Source of the DNA: Notospermus geniculatus
Taxonomy: Eukaryota > Nemertea > Pilidiophora > Heteronemertea > Lineidae
Direction: 5' to 3'
Length of the DNA: 64,000 nt
NCBI GenBank assembly: GCA_002633025.1
Contig: NMRB01000016.1
Coordinates: forward strand, 8,207-72,206
The position numbers and the translations under genes are program-made. Shown here piece after piece: positions 11,077-26,000 of this stretch. The notes below the pieces were generated by a model that did not search any database, had not been told where the DNA came from, and saw only the letters and a list, made by a program, of their open reading frames with translations. How positions within the stretch are numbered: the first letter of the stretch is position 1; every line of letters begins with the position of its first letter.

Positions 11077-14000
11077 TGTCTGTTCAGTCGGTCACACCTG
11101 TAACTTTGTTCCTGTAAGAGTTACAGACCTGATGTGACCTATCCCCAGGTAACATGACCTGAGCTACAAGATGGAATGAAAATTTCCGGTCTCCGATACC
11201 TGGTTCATGGTGAAATTGATATATCAAAAGTTGAGATTTTGTCTGTCACACTTTTGTTTCTTGAATAACTTGTCTCCAAGGCCAGCTAGAGCACTATTAA
11301 CAAGTTCCTTCCCTATGTTTATGACCCTTGGCAAGATACTGGCATCAACGAATTTATTGTCCAGTGTCAGCATCATAATGATATTGATATATCAAATTTG
11401 ATATTTTGACATATCAGGAAATCTGCCACAGTAAGCAAGTTGAAACTGGTATCACAACATCATAGCTCATCCACGGATGTTATTGCAACTGAAATTTTCA
11501 GTTTGCACCTGCTCGGTCGCATGATATTTGCTGATATCATGGTGAGATTTGATATTCAAATTTGATAACATGACGTAAGTCAGAATCTCGTGATGGTAGA
11601 AGCCTAAAACCTTCACCTATACCTAGGTTATCAAGGATGAGCTTTCAGATTACGCAATGACCTTGAAGGTCAGAGGTCAAGGTCAAGGTCAAACAGTTCT
11701 TAAGTGCAAATCTCCTCGGAATTTCAGGAGAAAACGAATTAGAAGCCTGAATTAACCATCCCCGATAGGTTTAATCAGGGATCCTGTTCCAGTTATGCAA
11801 TACTTCTCATGGTCAGAGGTCAAGGTCACAGCCGACCATCACAAATAAGACAGAACCTGGTGATGGTGGAAGCCTAAGACCTTCATCTACGCCTAGGTTA
11901 TCAAGGATGAGCTTTCAGATTACGCAATGACCTTGAAGGTCAGAGGCCAAGGTCAAGGTCAAACAATTCTAAAGTGCAAATCTGCTCAGAATTTCAGGAG
12001 AAAACTAATTAGAAGACTGAATTAACCATCTCCTATAAGTTTAACAAAGTATGCCTGTTCCAGTTACGCAATACTTCTCAAGGTCAGAGGTCAAGGTCAC
12101 AGTAAATTAGCTCTAGAGTAGTAAGCTTCTCATCGGAAACCATTGACATCGCTCCGATGTCCTTTTCTTGTTAGCGAATGTGCTGGGCTTGACCATGGAG
12201 GTATAAAATATTTTATACCTCCATGGCTTGACTGACCTTTCCGATCCAAAATTACAATAAAACACGGAATAATTTGTCCCTCTCTAACTAGGAGCCACAG
12301 GGACTTGAGGCATGCATGGCAGGGGTGGTGGGTGTTTCCAAGGTCCAGTGCCCTGACCCCTGGGGTAACACACCCCAGAAATATATTTCTGGGGTGTGTT
12401 ACCTCAGGGGTCAGGGCACTGTCCGTGGGGTGCTTTTGGACATCGGAAACACCCGCCACCCCTGCCATGCATGCCTCAAGTCCCTGTGCTATGAGCTAAG
12501 CCCTGGCTACACTACATAGAAATCCCCGGGCGTTTTGAGACCCGGGTAAAGCCTGGCACTGAAAAAACCCGCCTGAGACCCGGCGCGCGTCAACACAAAT
12601 GAAAGCTTGTGACGGGGATCAAAATGAAGCCCTCCAAAAACCGTTCGAGCTCGGAAAGCCCCTGTTTTTCATCCCCGGGTTTATTAGACTTAACAGGTGT
12701 AGACAGAAAAAACCCGGGTGGGACGCGGGTAGTGTAATGCTACGGTCACACTATGTTCCCGGTCACCACGGCAGCCCCGTTTGCCCGAAACGTAGTGCTC
12801 CGTGGGATTTTGGCTATTTTTTCCTCTGTATTCAAGTTTTGTTACGCCTTGCTAAGTTTCCTCACGGTCCATCACGGTACCCGTGACGGGCCGTGGGGGG
12901 AAGCGGCTGTTGAGCCCCGGAGGCTCAAAGCCGCACTACGGTTCGGCCCGCGGTCTACCACGGATGCCAGTACGTTCCCTCCCGGCCCGTTACTTTCGGA
13001 TGGGGTCCCTCACGTTCCTCACGTTCTGATCAAGGTCTGACGCGTTTTTCACGTTCTGCCAAGGCTTTCTACGGATGAAACGTGGACGCCGGGCAGCTTT
13101 GGAGCAAGTTTGTGCCCACGGTATAAAAAGAAGGCCTGCAATGTGTCGTCGATTGCTCAGATTCGAATGAAGCTCCCCTGCCGGGCCCGGCTTTTCTATA
13201 CTCCCTCCCAGCCCGCGCGCGCCGTGTCACACCGTAGTAGAACGCAATGCGCCGTATCGCGCCGGGCCTTTAACCGTCACGCGCCGGGACGCGTCGTGAA
13301 TGAACGCGACGAAACGGCTACCATCCACCCTAGCTTGCCGTGAGAACCGCGACAAAACGTGGCAAAACGGGAAGAAACGCGTAACAACCGTGACAAAACG
13401 CGCACAAAACGGGACAGAACGTGACAAAACCTGAAAGGACCGGGGGAATACACATGCCTCCCGGCCCACTACGGACCGCCTCCAAGTTTTGTTACGGCCT
13501 GTTACGTACTGTAACGTTTTGTTGCGTTCACCCCGTTTTACTACGGCCTACTGGGTTTCTCATCCGCACCGTGACTGCCGTGGCAAATTTTTTGACAGTT
13601 TAAAAATCTGGCACGGCATCCACGGCAATCACGACCTGTCACGTTTGCCCATCCCGTCCCCCTGCGTTGTCTCACGTCCATGCCGTTTAGTCCACGGTGG
13701 TCTGAAACGTGATTGCCGTGGCCGCCGGGAACATAGTGTGAACGTAGCATAACCAGGGCTTTTGTTAACTGCCTTGGAATTGAATCACGGTTTTCTAGCT
13801 ACCGCCGGGAAACAAAACATCGACTGTACAATGAGGTTTGCATCATCTGATATCAGCGGCGGGACACCAGCTGTCACGGATCCTCTTGCCGCAGGACCGA
13901 TCGACAAGTTCAGCACGGGTTGTACTCTGGACGCGGGAACTGCAATTTTGAAGGTTTGTACATCTTATGTTGCTGAGTGCACAGGTGAAATGGACAGATG

Positions 14001-17000
14001 TAGGCCTACCAATGGTTAAGGCTTTGATCGGTATAGTAGTGGTTATCACGTCTGCTTATAGCAAGCAGCAGGTCCCGGAGTTCGAACCCGGTGTAACATC
14101 TATGTTCCTCCTCATTGTTCTGCCCTATTGAAAAGTCATTAGGGTCATATGAATAAACGTACGGCACATTCACCAGGTTTCAGAGTTTAAGAGATCACAC
14201 TCTAACGATAACGTTTGCGTTAACGCTATTTCTTGCATGTAAGCTTATTTCATGTACAAAAAATATTGTTAACGTAAATGTTATCGTTGGCGTGTGATCT
14301 CTGAACTCCCTATTTTATATTGCATTTTCGGTACAAAAATAACGTTGCCATTAACATTTACGTTTATCGTTTGATTTCTAAACCGTTTGGATACGATTTT
14401 AGAGTATGTGTTCAATCATTTTACGTCATTTCTTTCAGAACGGTATTTTCTCCAAGAAATCGCGTGTTCTTACCGGGTCGTGTTCGCTTACCCTCACTAA
14501 TGCGCAGTGCTTGAATGCCAAGTATATATGCCTGGACTGCGCAGTACCTACAGGTGCTACAGCTCCAGCTTACAGTGACAAGAAGACCAACAACAACATC
14601 GGGTGCAAGAGGGTCGACAGTGATCTGACGTGTGACATTGGTAAATTGAAGAAACTCATGAAGTCGTGTTGAGCAAAGCGCACATGGGTGACAAATCTCA
14701 ATGCTGTAGGGTGTTTAAAGCGGCGAATCCACTGTGGCGATCTAAGCTTGAGACGGGGTTGCGTTCCCTTGCGATCACCTTATGAGGACTTCCGATTGCC
14801 ATATAAGGTGATTGCAAGGGAACACTGTAAAAACGAATGGGCTCGAGAGACCCATGATTTTGTCCACTACCTGGACACATGGGTTTTGAAACGTGTTCAA
14901 TGGAGAATGGGTCCATGGTGCCCAGAATATTTGTTCTTCGAGCCTGAAACGGACAGGTCTTTAGGTTCCAGTAACCCATAATGAGAGTTTCATAGGTCAC
15001 TTTGGCCCATCTACGAATGCTACCGTGGGGTGTTGGCACCCATGAGCAGCAATAGTAGATGGGCCAAAGTGACCTGTGAAACTGGTCATTATGGGTTACT
15101 GGAACCTAAGGACCTCCTCGTTTCAGGCTCGAAGAACAAATATTCTGGGTACCATGGACCCATTCTCATCTCAAACCCACGTGTCCAGGTAGTGGACAAA
15201 ATGGTTTTTACAGTGAACGCAACCCCGTTTCAAGCCTAGATCGCCACAGTGGATTCGCCGCTTAAGTCGACTTGATTTTGACCGGTCGAACGAGTAGCAT
15301 TGGGTCAGTCGACTAAGGGCCGATTTAATAGACGTTTGCTAAGCTACCATTGGTTCCACCAAAAATAGATACGCGTGCGAAAAATGTACAACTAAATTTT
15401 TCATCAAAAAGCCCCGTTTTCTAAGCTCTGTATAGCACTTAGGCCTACTATCAATCCAAACAGGGCTTTTTGGTGAAAATTTAGTTGTACACTTTTCGCG
15501 TGCCTATCTATTTTTGGTGGAACCAATGGTTAGCTAGCCTACGTCTATTAAATCGGCCCTAAAGCTATAGAAAGAGACACCTGCATACAAATTTCTGAGT
15601 TCTCAAGAGTTGTTCTACATCACAATAATATTTATTGATAGGCCATACCTAATTCTACCATGTAAACTCAAACATTTTCTTACGTTAATGGTGATCGCCG
15701 AAGTTCAGAAGGCTCGTCCTAAAGTAGCGGATTCTACATTGTATATTGGAGTTGATGCATTGACGTTGACACTGCTTTATTCCTGTCACGAAAAGATTGT
15801 GACAAACAGCACTAAAGAAAATTTATGTGACAGCGTGACTGCTTTCATTCATTAACTGACAGGTTCATAATTCCTCAATGGGATATACATGTACATATAT
15901 CTTGGCCGACTGACAACATTACCTTTTTAAAGGTGGAAGGAAAATTTTGCTCGATCATGACTTCACAAGAAAATTTTATTTATCGAGCCCCATTTCGGCA
16001 ACATGAAAGGATATCATGTTGGATATCCAAAAAAGTGCATTTTCACTCAATGTAGTTTCACTCCATTTTAAGGACTACAAAAACTCTTCTTCCGTTTGAG
16101 TGCCAAATTCAACGAATCGAATAACAAGGACATGTTTTTCCCGAGTTCGAATCCGGTCTAACATCTACATGTATGTTCCCGCTCAGTATAAACCAAACCC
16201 TGTTGCAATCCATTCACTAGTCTTCAGAAAGTTGTTGAAATTTTCTTAAAATGCATTGTTTTTAAATTGGCATCTCAAACTTTCAGACATATCCCTCCAA
16301 GCGATGGACGGGCTCTGCTCGCAAAACCCCCTGGTGGCTGGCGGAGACGTTACTGTGACACTCACCAAGGTGACAGTTAAGAACGAAAACCCAAAACTTC
16401 CAGGGCGATTTCTGAATGATATCAAATCTCACACAGGAAATTTCGCGTTCGAATATGTATTTTCCACAACCAACGACCATACCGGCGCGATTGGGGGCCC
16501 GGTTTCATTTATCGCTGAATGGAATGACGCAATCAAGGCTGAAGGTGAAATAGAAAAGACAACGGTATCCGCGACGTACAAGTTACCAGATGCAAACTGC
16601 CCAAATGCAAAGTTTATTTGCGGAAAGGTAAAAAAAGGCAGCACGAATACATACAGGGAAATCACGACGACGACTCCTCCTCCTCCGACTGCTGCGGATA
16701 ATAATTACAAGTGCTGTTCGATTGATACCATCAAAAAGTGTAGACCAGGTAAGTCATCTTTGGGACCTGAGTAGCTCTGTCTTGTCATTGGTCATGTTTC
16801 CGAAACAGCTGATCAATTAAAGCGGACTGGTCCATGTCTGAATAGAGAATCCAACGCCGCCATCTTGGATCTATTACTGTACTCACATCGGGAATTTATT
16901 GCTTATTTGCACAACTGCTGTGGCTATGCTGCCTTCGAATAGCATTTAGAACATGGTCAATTGCAAATCTAGGCTTCTAGGAATGTTATCCGCTAAAAAA

Positions 17001-20000
17001 CAAAATTTGTAGTTTTTAAATGGTGAACTTCGTGGGCCATGAAATTATTCTTGGTGTCACTTTTGACTGCTGCGACTAAATCCCTTTAAGCCTGCCGCAG
17101 ACGAGATAAATTTGCTGAATGTCATTCGAGGATTTTTGCTCAGTCAGTTTCCTCTCGTCTGCGGCGAAGGATTTTGGATTAAAACGGCGACGTACCATGG
17201 AATGCCGTCACGTGATTTCTACACATGCTCTATAGCAGTCCCCTCCGCACGCGGTGAGTTTTTTCCTCGTGAGGAAAAGATCAAACACGTTGAATATTTT
17301 GCTCCAGGACTGTTGAGGCAAAAACCTCGCAAGAAATCCGCCGCACACGAGAGGAAATTGACTTGTGTAAAAATCTTCGAATGACATTTTGCTAAGCCAT
17401 TTCTCTCGTGTGCGGCAGGCTTCAGAGACAACCCGGTGTGAAAGGAGGGGGAGTCCTGGGAATGCAGGTCCTAGTTACAATAGTCTGCTATATTGATGTT
17501 AAATTCGAATGGTACAGGTGTCATAGAATGTAATGCCCCCGATATCAGATGCCCGCTTCTTTTGTTCAGGGGACATCTGGTAACAGAAGTTCCTGTCTGT
17601 TAGTGTCCGGCCTATTGTAGCTGCCGCTTATTCCGTCAGAATCTATTGTTGTGGGGCATCTCATATCGGGGGGCATGACATTCTACAACACCGCTAATCG
17701 TCTCTCTACAGTCATCTAATGCAAATCATCGAAATCTTTTATGCACGGTATTCCGAATAGCTGTTTCTTGATTTCAGACCCTGAAGCCAAGAGTGTTAGT
17801 GTCAATACCCCGGCAGTACCATTCAAGGAAGGTCAGCCCGCCGTCACCACCACCCTGGTCGTCGACGTGGAGATCAAGACGGGTACGGGTAATATTGCAG
17901 CAGCAGTTGGCGTTGGGAAGGAGAACTTCAAGTTCAAACAATTCTTCGCAGAGGGAGACTACTGTACGGTTAAGAAAACAACATTTCCGGCGGCAGCAAC
18001 GGGATGTCCCTCGACTGTTAGTGGAACAAGTGCCAAGGCCGCGAATGCAGCTCTCACCGAAGCAGAGGGTACGGTGAAGTACACAATAAGCTGTTCAATG
18101 ACGCTCCCTACGACTGATTGCTCCAAGATGACCCGTTTGTGTGTTGAGTTCGCTCCTGGAACCGGCGCAACGTATGATGACAGAGACTCAACCAATAACT
18201 GTAAATGCACGGCGGCGGATATTCAGAAACAATGCAAACCAGGTGATTATCATAATTAATTATTCATCGCTCACTTTAAAGGCCCGTCTACACGATCATA
18301 CATTTGTTCAAAACATCATCATACATTTGTATGGTGATGTTCATGGACAAATTAATGTATGATCGGTGTGGACCGTTTTCCCAACAAGCTTGAATAGCAT
18401 CCAACACGTATGATGATGATCAAACTTTTCGCTGCATTGTGTAGACGGAAATCCACAACAAGCTTGGACATCACAATGTATGATGATGTTTTGAACAAAT
18501 GTATGATCGTGTAGATAGGCCTTTACATTCATCAGCTGTATTGTACTGTCCCTCAAAGGAATGTGCACGTACCATTTCACCTCCTGCTCCGAAAGCCCCC
18601 TTGCACAGCCTGAGTGGAGTGCTGTGAATTAAAGCGAATCGAAAGCGAAAAAATTTGATTTAGAAATAGAATTTGAAAGGGGGCGAATTTTAAGGAAAAA
18701 ATGTAAACAAACTTCTCCAGAATGTCAACAAAGAAATTTTCGTGCATTTTGATTGGCTAAATTTTGTGTTTACAAACACCAGCCAAATGTAAACAAAATC
18801 CGCTATCGATTCGCTTTAACTGAACATACAGCTGATCCAAGGTCGTTGATAAATGATTGTGGTTATTCATCCGTTTCTGCAGAGAAGCGGAGAAGTAACT
18901 GACAGCTTGAATGTTTTTTCCAGACGTTAAAGCTGTGAGTTTAGGCGAGAATGGTGGCAAAGTCACATTGGCAGACTACGGACCCCAACCGGCGCTTAAC
19001 CTTGATTTAGTAATAAAGAATATTGAACCGGCCGGCAGTAATATTCCGGCTGCAGGAGGGAATTTCGAAGTCAACTGTTTTATATCGGATACCGGTGGCG
19101 TCACGCAAATAAACGGACTGCAGAAAATAACACCCCTGCTCAATGAGGGCAGTGGCCTCGCTGCTGGTGCAACGGTCACCCTCAGCGGCCAAGTGACATT
19201 TCCGTTGCTGACTCAAGCTAATTGCCCGATGATGAAGCAAGTTTGCTGCGAAGTAAAAGCCCCCGGCACGTCTCCCAACTACGATGACAAAGACAAGACC
19301 AACAACAAAATCTGCTCGAATGCGATTCAATACAACTGCAAACCATGTAAGCAAATTCTTTTTCCGTGGGATTGACCTTCGCGTTTTAAAGCCTGCAGCA
19401 CACTCACAGGTTCTTGTGGTTCGATACTATACTACGGGACCACTGGTCCTTACACACTTGACTGAGAATGTATAGAAAAACAACATTCTCAGTGAAGTGT
19501 GTAAGGACCAGTGGTCCCCTAGTATAGTATCGAACCACAAGAAGCTGTGGCACACTCGGCGATCGCAAGCGAGCAAAATTGGCTGTTGCGCCAAGTTGTG
19601 CTGCTGGCTTTACATTCGTTTTTACATTCATTATACACGTATACTTGGCATCCAATAATGGATAATAATCTCTATTAATCATCTCTTATTAACTGTGACG
19701 TCTTTGAGAGCAAGTCGTACATGTAGGTGGTAAGGGGACTTAAAGCCCCACTGTATTGAATTTGAACAGCACAAATCATCGCCGCGATTCTGGACGTCAG
19801 TGCACGACATCACGACGTCAGTGTAGTGTAAAATGTACTACGCTCCATCTGAATACATTGGAGCTCTCCCTGTCGTTTTTACTAATGTGTGCTAACTAGG
19901 CCTTGATTCTCTGAAGTAGGTATGAGGCAAGCATTTTGGGCACCTACAAGAGGCCATGAGACCTCTATGTGCACTCTCCTAACATTTTGAAAATATCGTA

Positions 20001-23000
20001 AAATTCAATACAGTGGGGCTTTAAATGACAGGTAATATGAACGTAAATACATCTATATGTAAATCTCTATTATTCTGAAGCATTAACGATTAGTGGCTAT
20101 TGAAAGAATGAAAAATATTCCGTATCCCCAGTGCAAGTATTTCTTTTTAACTCTTTATGTCAATGAACCAAGGGTCAGATTGTGTTTCCTCTTGTCTTCA
20201 GATTTTACGGGTCCCATAACGACAGCTGCCGGTCTCGCTATAAACTTAGAAGAAAACACACCGCCGGGGACTAGGATTTTCCAATTATCTACAGTTACAG
20301 TGAACCCTACAGACAACCCAGGAGTACAACGGACTCTTACGTATGCGAAAACATCCGGTGACGCAAGGTTCGCAGTAAACACAGGTTAGTGCCCAACTGT
20401 CGTGTGGACCTTTGAAGGGACCCTCGAGGAAGCATGCTACATGTGTATTACGCTACTGTTAGGACAGCAACGACAAGGTGGCACCAGCAAATATGAATCA
20501 GGGGCCTGTTTCATAAAGTGACTTTAAGCTGATGGTACCAGTAACTCAAATTTTCCATTTGGTGAAAGGTACCATTAGATTAAAGTCACTTCATGAAACA
20601 GGCAGGGCCCCCAATGTTGACTATTAAGTGCATTTTACTTGCAATGTTTGTCACAGTTACATGTATATTCATACCATCTCAAAATGCCCAGGGAGCTGCG
20701 TCTCGTCGCCCTTTTAGCGGATATTGCAAAAAGTGTTTGTTTCGTAAGTGTTTTATTGGGTGTAACTGATTGAGATTATGGGCCATATGCACGGGTCACA
20801 CTTTCATTAAAGTCCGACTTTTCTCAATGCTTCAAGCATTGAGAAAGTCTAACTTAAGCTATACTTTAGGCTAAAATGCGACCCGTGAATACGGCCCTTA
20901 GTTATTTCGGTTTGTGATTAGAATTCACTAATCACTACATTCGTGCCCTGTCTCTCTGCAGCTACTGGTGACGTGACGGTGACGTCCGCGTTTAACTTTG
21001 AAGCACCAGCAGGGGGGCCGTTCCCGATTGAATTTACCGTCGAAGATCAGGCTGGCGCAACAACCCAGTCAACGGGGAAGCTGGTTGTAACGATTACAGA
21101 TGTCAACGAGAAACCTACAATCACAGGAACCGCCAAACCCAACCCGGAAACAGGCATAGACGTAGGGAGTGTCAAAGGCACGAAGGGACCAGGTGCACAT
21201 GAAATTGGTGTTCCAGAGCTCTACATTGGACCCATATATGAGTTTACTTTCACTGATGTGGATGCTGCCCACACCCCTGCGAATGCAAATTGGCCAGCAT
21301 TGGTACTTACTGCGCCTGTAGGGGCCACAAGTCCTTTTACTTTCACCAAGAATGGTGCAAATAAAGGTACGTGTTCAAGTTCCGGTGTAACGTTGTTCAG
21401 TGTGGCTGTGTGCCAGTGTGACATTACAATAGATTGACGGAACAAGCGGCGACTTGACAATGAGCGACACACACAGAAACAGTAAGTCTGTTTCCCAGTT
21501 TGTTCCAAACAAAGGGAGTCACACAGAAAAATGACCAGACTGAAAAACATAACACTGGGTGTATGTACAATGTCTAATCATTGGGCTTTAAAATAACTCC
21601 TGTATTTTACCCCATTTTATATCGAACACACTGAGGTAAAAGTTCTTACCCATCACAGTCAAATAAATGATAGCGCTGAACAGTGGCTGGTCATTTTGCC
21701 AATTTCAAATGTTTGACCCATGCATGAAATGTGATGTGTGTAAATCTAGGGGGATCACTTCTCATCAGTTGAAAGCAATGTCACATGCAACGTTGTGACA
21801 TACATGTATAATGCACAAGTCACCACTTACCCTACCGCTGGGGGTGAACGATGGCGGATTCGGTTCTTGGTGAAGCTGTGTGGTCAACCACCACGTTCAG
21901 GTTCATTACTTCCGCATTCCATTGCTCCACGGCTAGATTGGGTTAGATTTTAGTTCCCTCAATGGGGATCCTAGCTACGACAGAGGACAGCACACCGAAA
22001 CCCGGTGTAACGTTTTTCAGTGAGGCCCGTGTGCCAGTGTGACATTACAATAGATTGACGGCATAAGCCGCTACTTGACAATGAACAACACACAGAGAAA
22101 CAGCGAGTCTGTTTCCCAGTGTGTTCAGAACAATGGGAATCACACAGAAAAACAGCCACACTGAAAAACGTTACACCTGTGTAGCAGTAAATAGTGTCCC
22201 CCTGTAAAAAGTACGGTATCCACTTCTATTGTTGAATGACGGATTAAGCGGCATGGGTATAGAAACCAATTGTCAGAGATTAGAATGTAACAATAGGATC
22301 TTTTGTTCCCCGGACAGTTTTTCCTAGGACATTCTTTCCCTTCACATCTGTCCTATACAATGGACGCCTTTTGTGTGGGAAATCGATCAGGACCGGGATG
22401 TCAGTTTCATTTCAATAGTTTTAATCACTAGTGACACCTATTGAGGCAGTGAGCTGGGATCCTCATTGGCATGAAGGGATCAAGCTTCACATGAAAGATT
22501 CTAAACAGACTGCATGGGGGAGCAATGTGAAGTGCTTTGTTTTGCAGTGAAATACGCTGTATACAAGTACATGTATATGTATAAGCTCATCTTCGATAAT
22601 CGAAGGGCGATCTGCTCACCACACTCCGTTATATCCCATATCACCCTTCGAGAAAGTGACCTGTCTGCGACGGATCCGCTGCCTCGAGAAGAGGAGGCCA
22701 ATCAGAACCAGTGTTGTAAAATTTCCACGTAGTATGAATAGTGGTAACCGAAGCCCCTGCCGAAGACCCGATATAAAATGCAATCTGATTGGTCGACCGG
22801 TAAAGTTGGCATCGTGCCAAGATACGCCGTGGACCGGTCTATTTCTCGAAGGGTAGATGTGCGATGTAACGCAGATCAGCCTTCGATTATCGAAGATGGT
22901 ATAAGCTGTGTATCACAATCTATTACATTTTAATCGTATTTCTTGTGGATTCTTTCAGGAATATTAAGCATAAAAAAAGGTGTGCTGGATTTTGAATCAG

Positions 23001-26000
23001 CCAATAAAGTGTACAAAGTAAAGGTCAAGGCTTGTGACATTGGGGGAGTGCCACCCCCGCCACCCCCGCCACCCACGCCACCCCCGCCAGCGGTATTGTG
23101 CAGTGATGACATCGAAGTCACTGTAAATGTCCTCAACAATGACGAACCCCCGAAATGGGACGCGTCAACGATTAAAGTCGTCAAGATCAAGGAGGATGTG
23201 ACTGCTGCCAACACAGACGTCATCACTGTAACAGCCATCGATGTTGACACCACAGAGCTGAAGTTTGATATGCAATGCAATCCAGTCACTAATATTTTCG
23301 ACTTCACCCCGAAGATAAAGAGTAAGTAGAGGTCCTGTGGATGGTGCCTAACCGTACCCCAAGTACATTATTATAACCCACATCTCGTTACTCCTGGGAG
23401 TATTGGGGAAGATAACCTCTAAACCAATCGTAAGCGGTCAGTAAAGAGAAATGGGGTTGGATATCTCCTTTCTCGAAATTCGGCGGGGGGGGGGCAGATA
23501 TCCTGGACTGTCACCAGTGCGGATCCCCTGGCATTATCCAGTCCTTTAACGGTCCGCACGCCCCCAATTTATAAAATCAGTGTCTCTATGACGTGGTTTG
23601 TCACTTGGGGTGCATGAGTACTGTATCATCGGCCAATCGACTCAACATTATACACTTTATGTTAGGGCTAGTACATGTACACATACAAACTGGCATCGAC
23701 TTCCTTGTCCCGTCCTCGTCGTGGTGATCTGTGAGAGTGATAACTCCCTGTCGAAACTGGTAGCCGGTGTAATAGGAAGGAATGTCCCCAGGAAAAACTG
23801 TGAAAGGAACAAAAGATCTTATGGTTACATTCTTATCTCTGAAGATTTGTTCCTATAGCCACGCGCCTTTTTCCTTTACCATTATCGTCATAATCATCAG
23901 TGAAATCGCAAAAATTATCAATAACATCGTCATAATCCTCTATCCATGAACCGTTATCCCAGTCTTATACTAGCTAATCTAAATGTTTGAAATGTTTTTG
24001 CAGAGGGAAAGAAACTAACGATTAAACACAAAGCCGACCCGAAGTTTGACTTTGAAACCAGAAACACCTACACCTGTAACATCTTTGTGATGGATGGGGT
24101 TAATCCAGCAGTGATGGGACAAGTGACCATAAACATCGAAGACGTGCCTGAGGATCCAAAGATGAATCTCCCAGCGTCAAAAACCATCACGATCCCGGAG
24201 CTACACTGCTACGGCTGCCATTTGTTCGATGTAAGTAGCCTTCCCCGGGCCAAGAACATCAAAGTAATGACATACGCACCAAAATACTACCCGGTTTTTC
24301 ATTTCCAGCATCCCGTCCAGCTTCGCAATTTGTTCATTGATGTGATTCTGAATAGTCAAACCAAGCTAATAGGGGCTGTCGGTCACGTCAGTCACCTGAC
24401 TAAGGCTAGGGATACACTGAACGCGATTTACCCGTCGCGCGCGTTGTTTCTTTGTTATTTCATGCCGCAATGCCTCCGAAACAAAAGAGATTCGTGCGAA
24501 AGTCGCGCGCGATGGGTAAATCGCGTTCAGTGTATCCCTAGCCTAACAGGAGTGACTGCGGTCCAATTCAATGCCTAGCCGGCCCATTCATGGTTGACAA
24601 AGCACCAACCAGGAGCATTGTCTGTTGTAGGGTCCGCTAGAACTTCGTAGCCATCTTTTGACAATGAGCGCAGCTGACTGCTCCTATTTTTCAGTTCAAA
24701 TGTACGGACGAAGATGCCGGACAGAAAACAACCAAGTCGTTCTCTGTCTATGACACACCATTTGATAGACAGGCCAAGTCCAAATTTCAGATGGATTCGC
24801 AAGGTAACACTTCGCGACGGGCAGACGAACACGACCACAAATAGCTCAAATCAGCCCAGAGCCAACCACTGCAGTCGTTCTCTGACTGCGTTCACTTGTG
24901 AAGTTGCCTACGTTCATGTTATGGACATTTAGAAACCGAACTACATGCATGGATACCATTTTGTCAAATATATAGACTGATGGCTCAGCGAGAAATCAAC
25001 GATTTCCGACAAATACAAGGCTCTTTTTCTTTCTAGGTCGAATCCTATTAAACTTCGAGAACAACATCGTTCACTCGAAATTGGACAAGTATCTGACAAA
25101 GTTCTCTTGTTGTGATACTGCTGGGACACCGAGGTGTGTTTCACAGGATATAACCTTAGTTGTGGAAAGGTCCAACCAGGCTCCGACATTAAGTCCAAAC
25201 ACCACTGGGATTACCATTACTGAAAAGCAGGTAAGGTACTTTCTCTCTAGTATCGCTGAATCAGTACTGACTTCAATCAATATTCACATTTGGTTCTGGA
25301 AAGGCAGGTTGGGACACTAAAGCCAGCACGCGCAGCACAACAGGCGATTGCGCAAGCGATCTCATCGCCAGATGCAAAATCGGCTGTTGACGCCATGTCT
25401 ACGCTGGACAGCGACGCATGGAATCCTCGCCGGTGATGGTTGCCCAACATGCATTTTGTTTTTTGCAGTTACCAGGGGCCGCTAACAAAATTGACTTAGG
25501 TTTGGTAGCGAAGTTCAACGATCCTGATGGTGATGGAAGGACTCCTTCCTGCAGTATTGTGAACTCGCGGTACAGTAGCTACTTCAAAGTAACTGGTAAT
25601 CAACTGCATTTGGAGAAGCCTCTGAACTATGATACGCACACCCCTCCCCACCACTTCTATATCTGTAAGTTCACACATACATAATGATAGAGATATTTTC
25701 ATTTGTTAGATTGTCAATAGGCCTACGCCAAACTCGCAGATGTAAGGTCACAGAGGTCTGGCATTTTGCCGGGGGTCAGCTGTCTGCTGTTTGAGGTGAT
25801 CGGCAATGACCACACCGTAAGCTGTTGGTATCACAGAATGGAAGCTCTGGCATTTAGCTTTTGATACCAGCTTGCCACATACCACAAGCCTTTGATACCT
25901 GTGGCAAAGCCATGTCGCTGTGACCTTACAACTGCGATTTTGGTGTGTGTAGTGGATGCAGACGCAATGCCTCATCTGTCCGCTAAAAACCAATGTAGCA

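Larger units (their letters stand above)
9060..13798. other. Introns 1-2 of cadherin gene, repeat-filled
   Basis: Apart from exon 2 (9639-9758) this 4.7 kb is non-coding. It holds the 9195-9300 dispersed repeat, inverted repeats (10574-10717, 12296-12488), a GT microsatellite, a 270-bp tandem duplication and a 1-kb fold-back element (12737-13751), each listed separately. Confidence 0.65.

Noticed and set aside
10753-11137. Two open frames with Cys-Val runs
   Set aside because: They are translations of the GT microsatellite, not a protein.
14028-14110. tRNA gene
   Set aside because: The anticodon and T arms are tRNA-like but the acceptor stem is absent and the sequence continues into a SINE tail shared with another copy.
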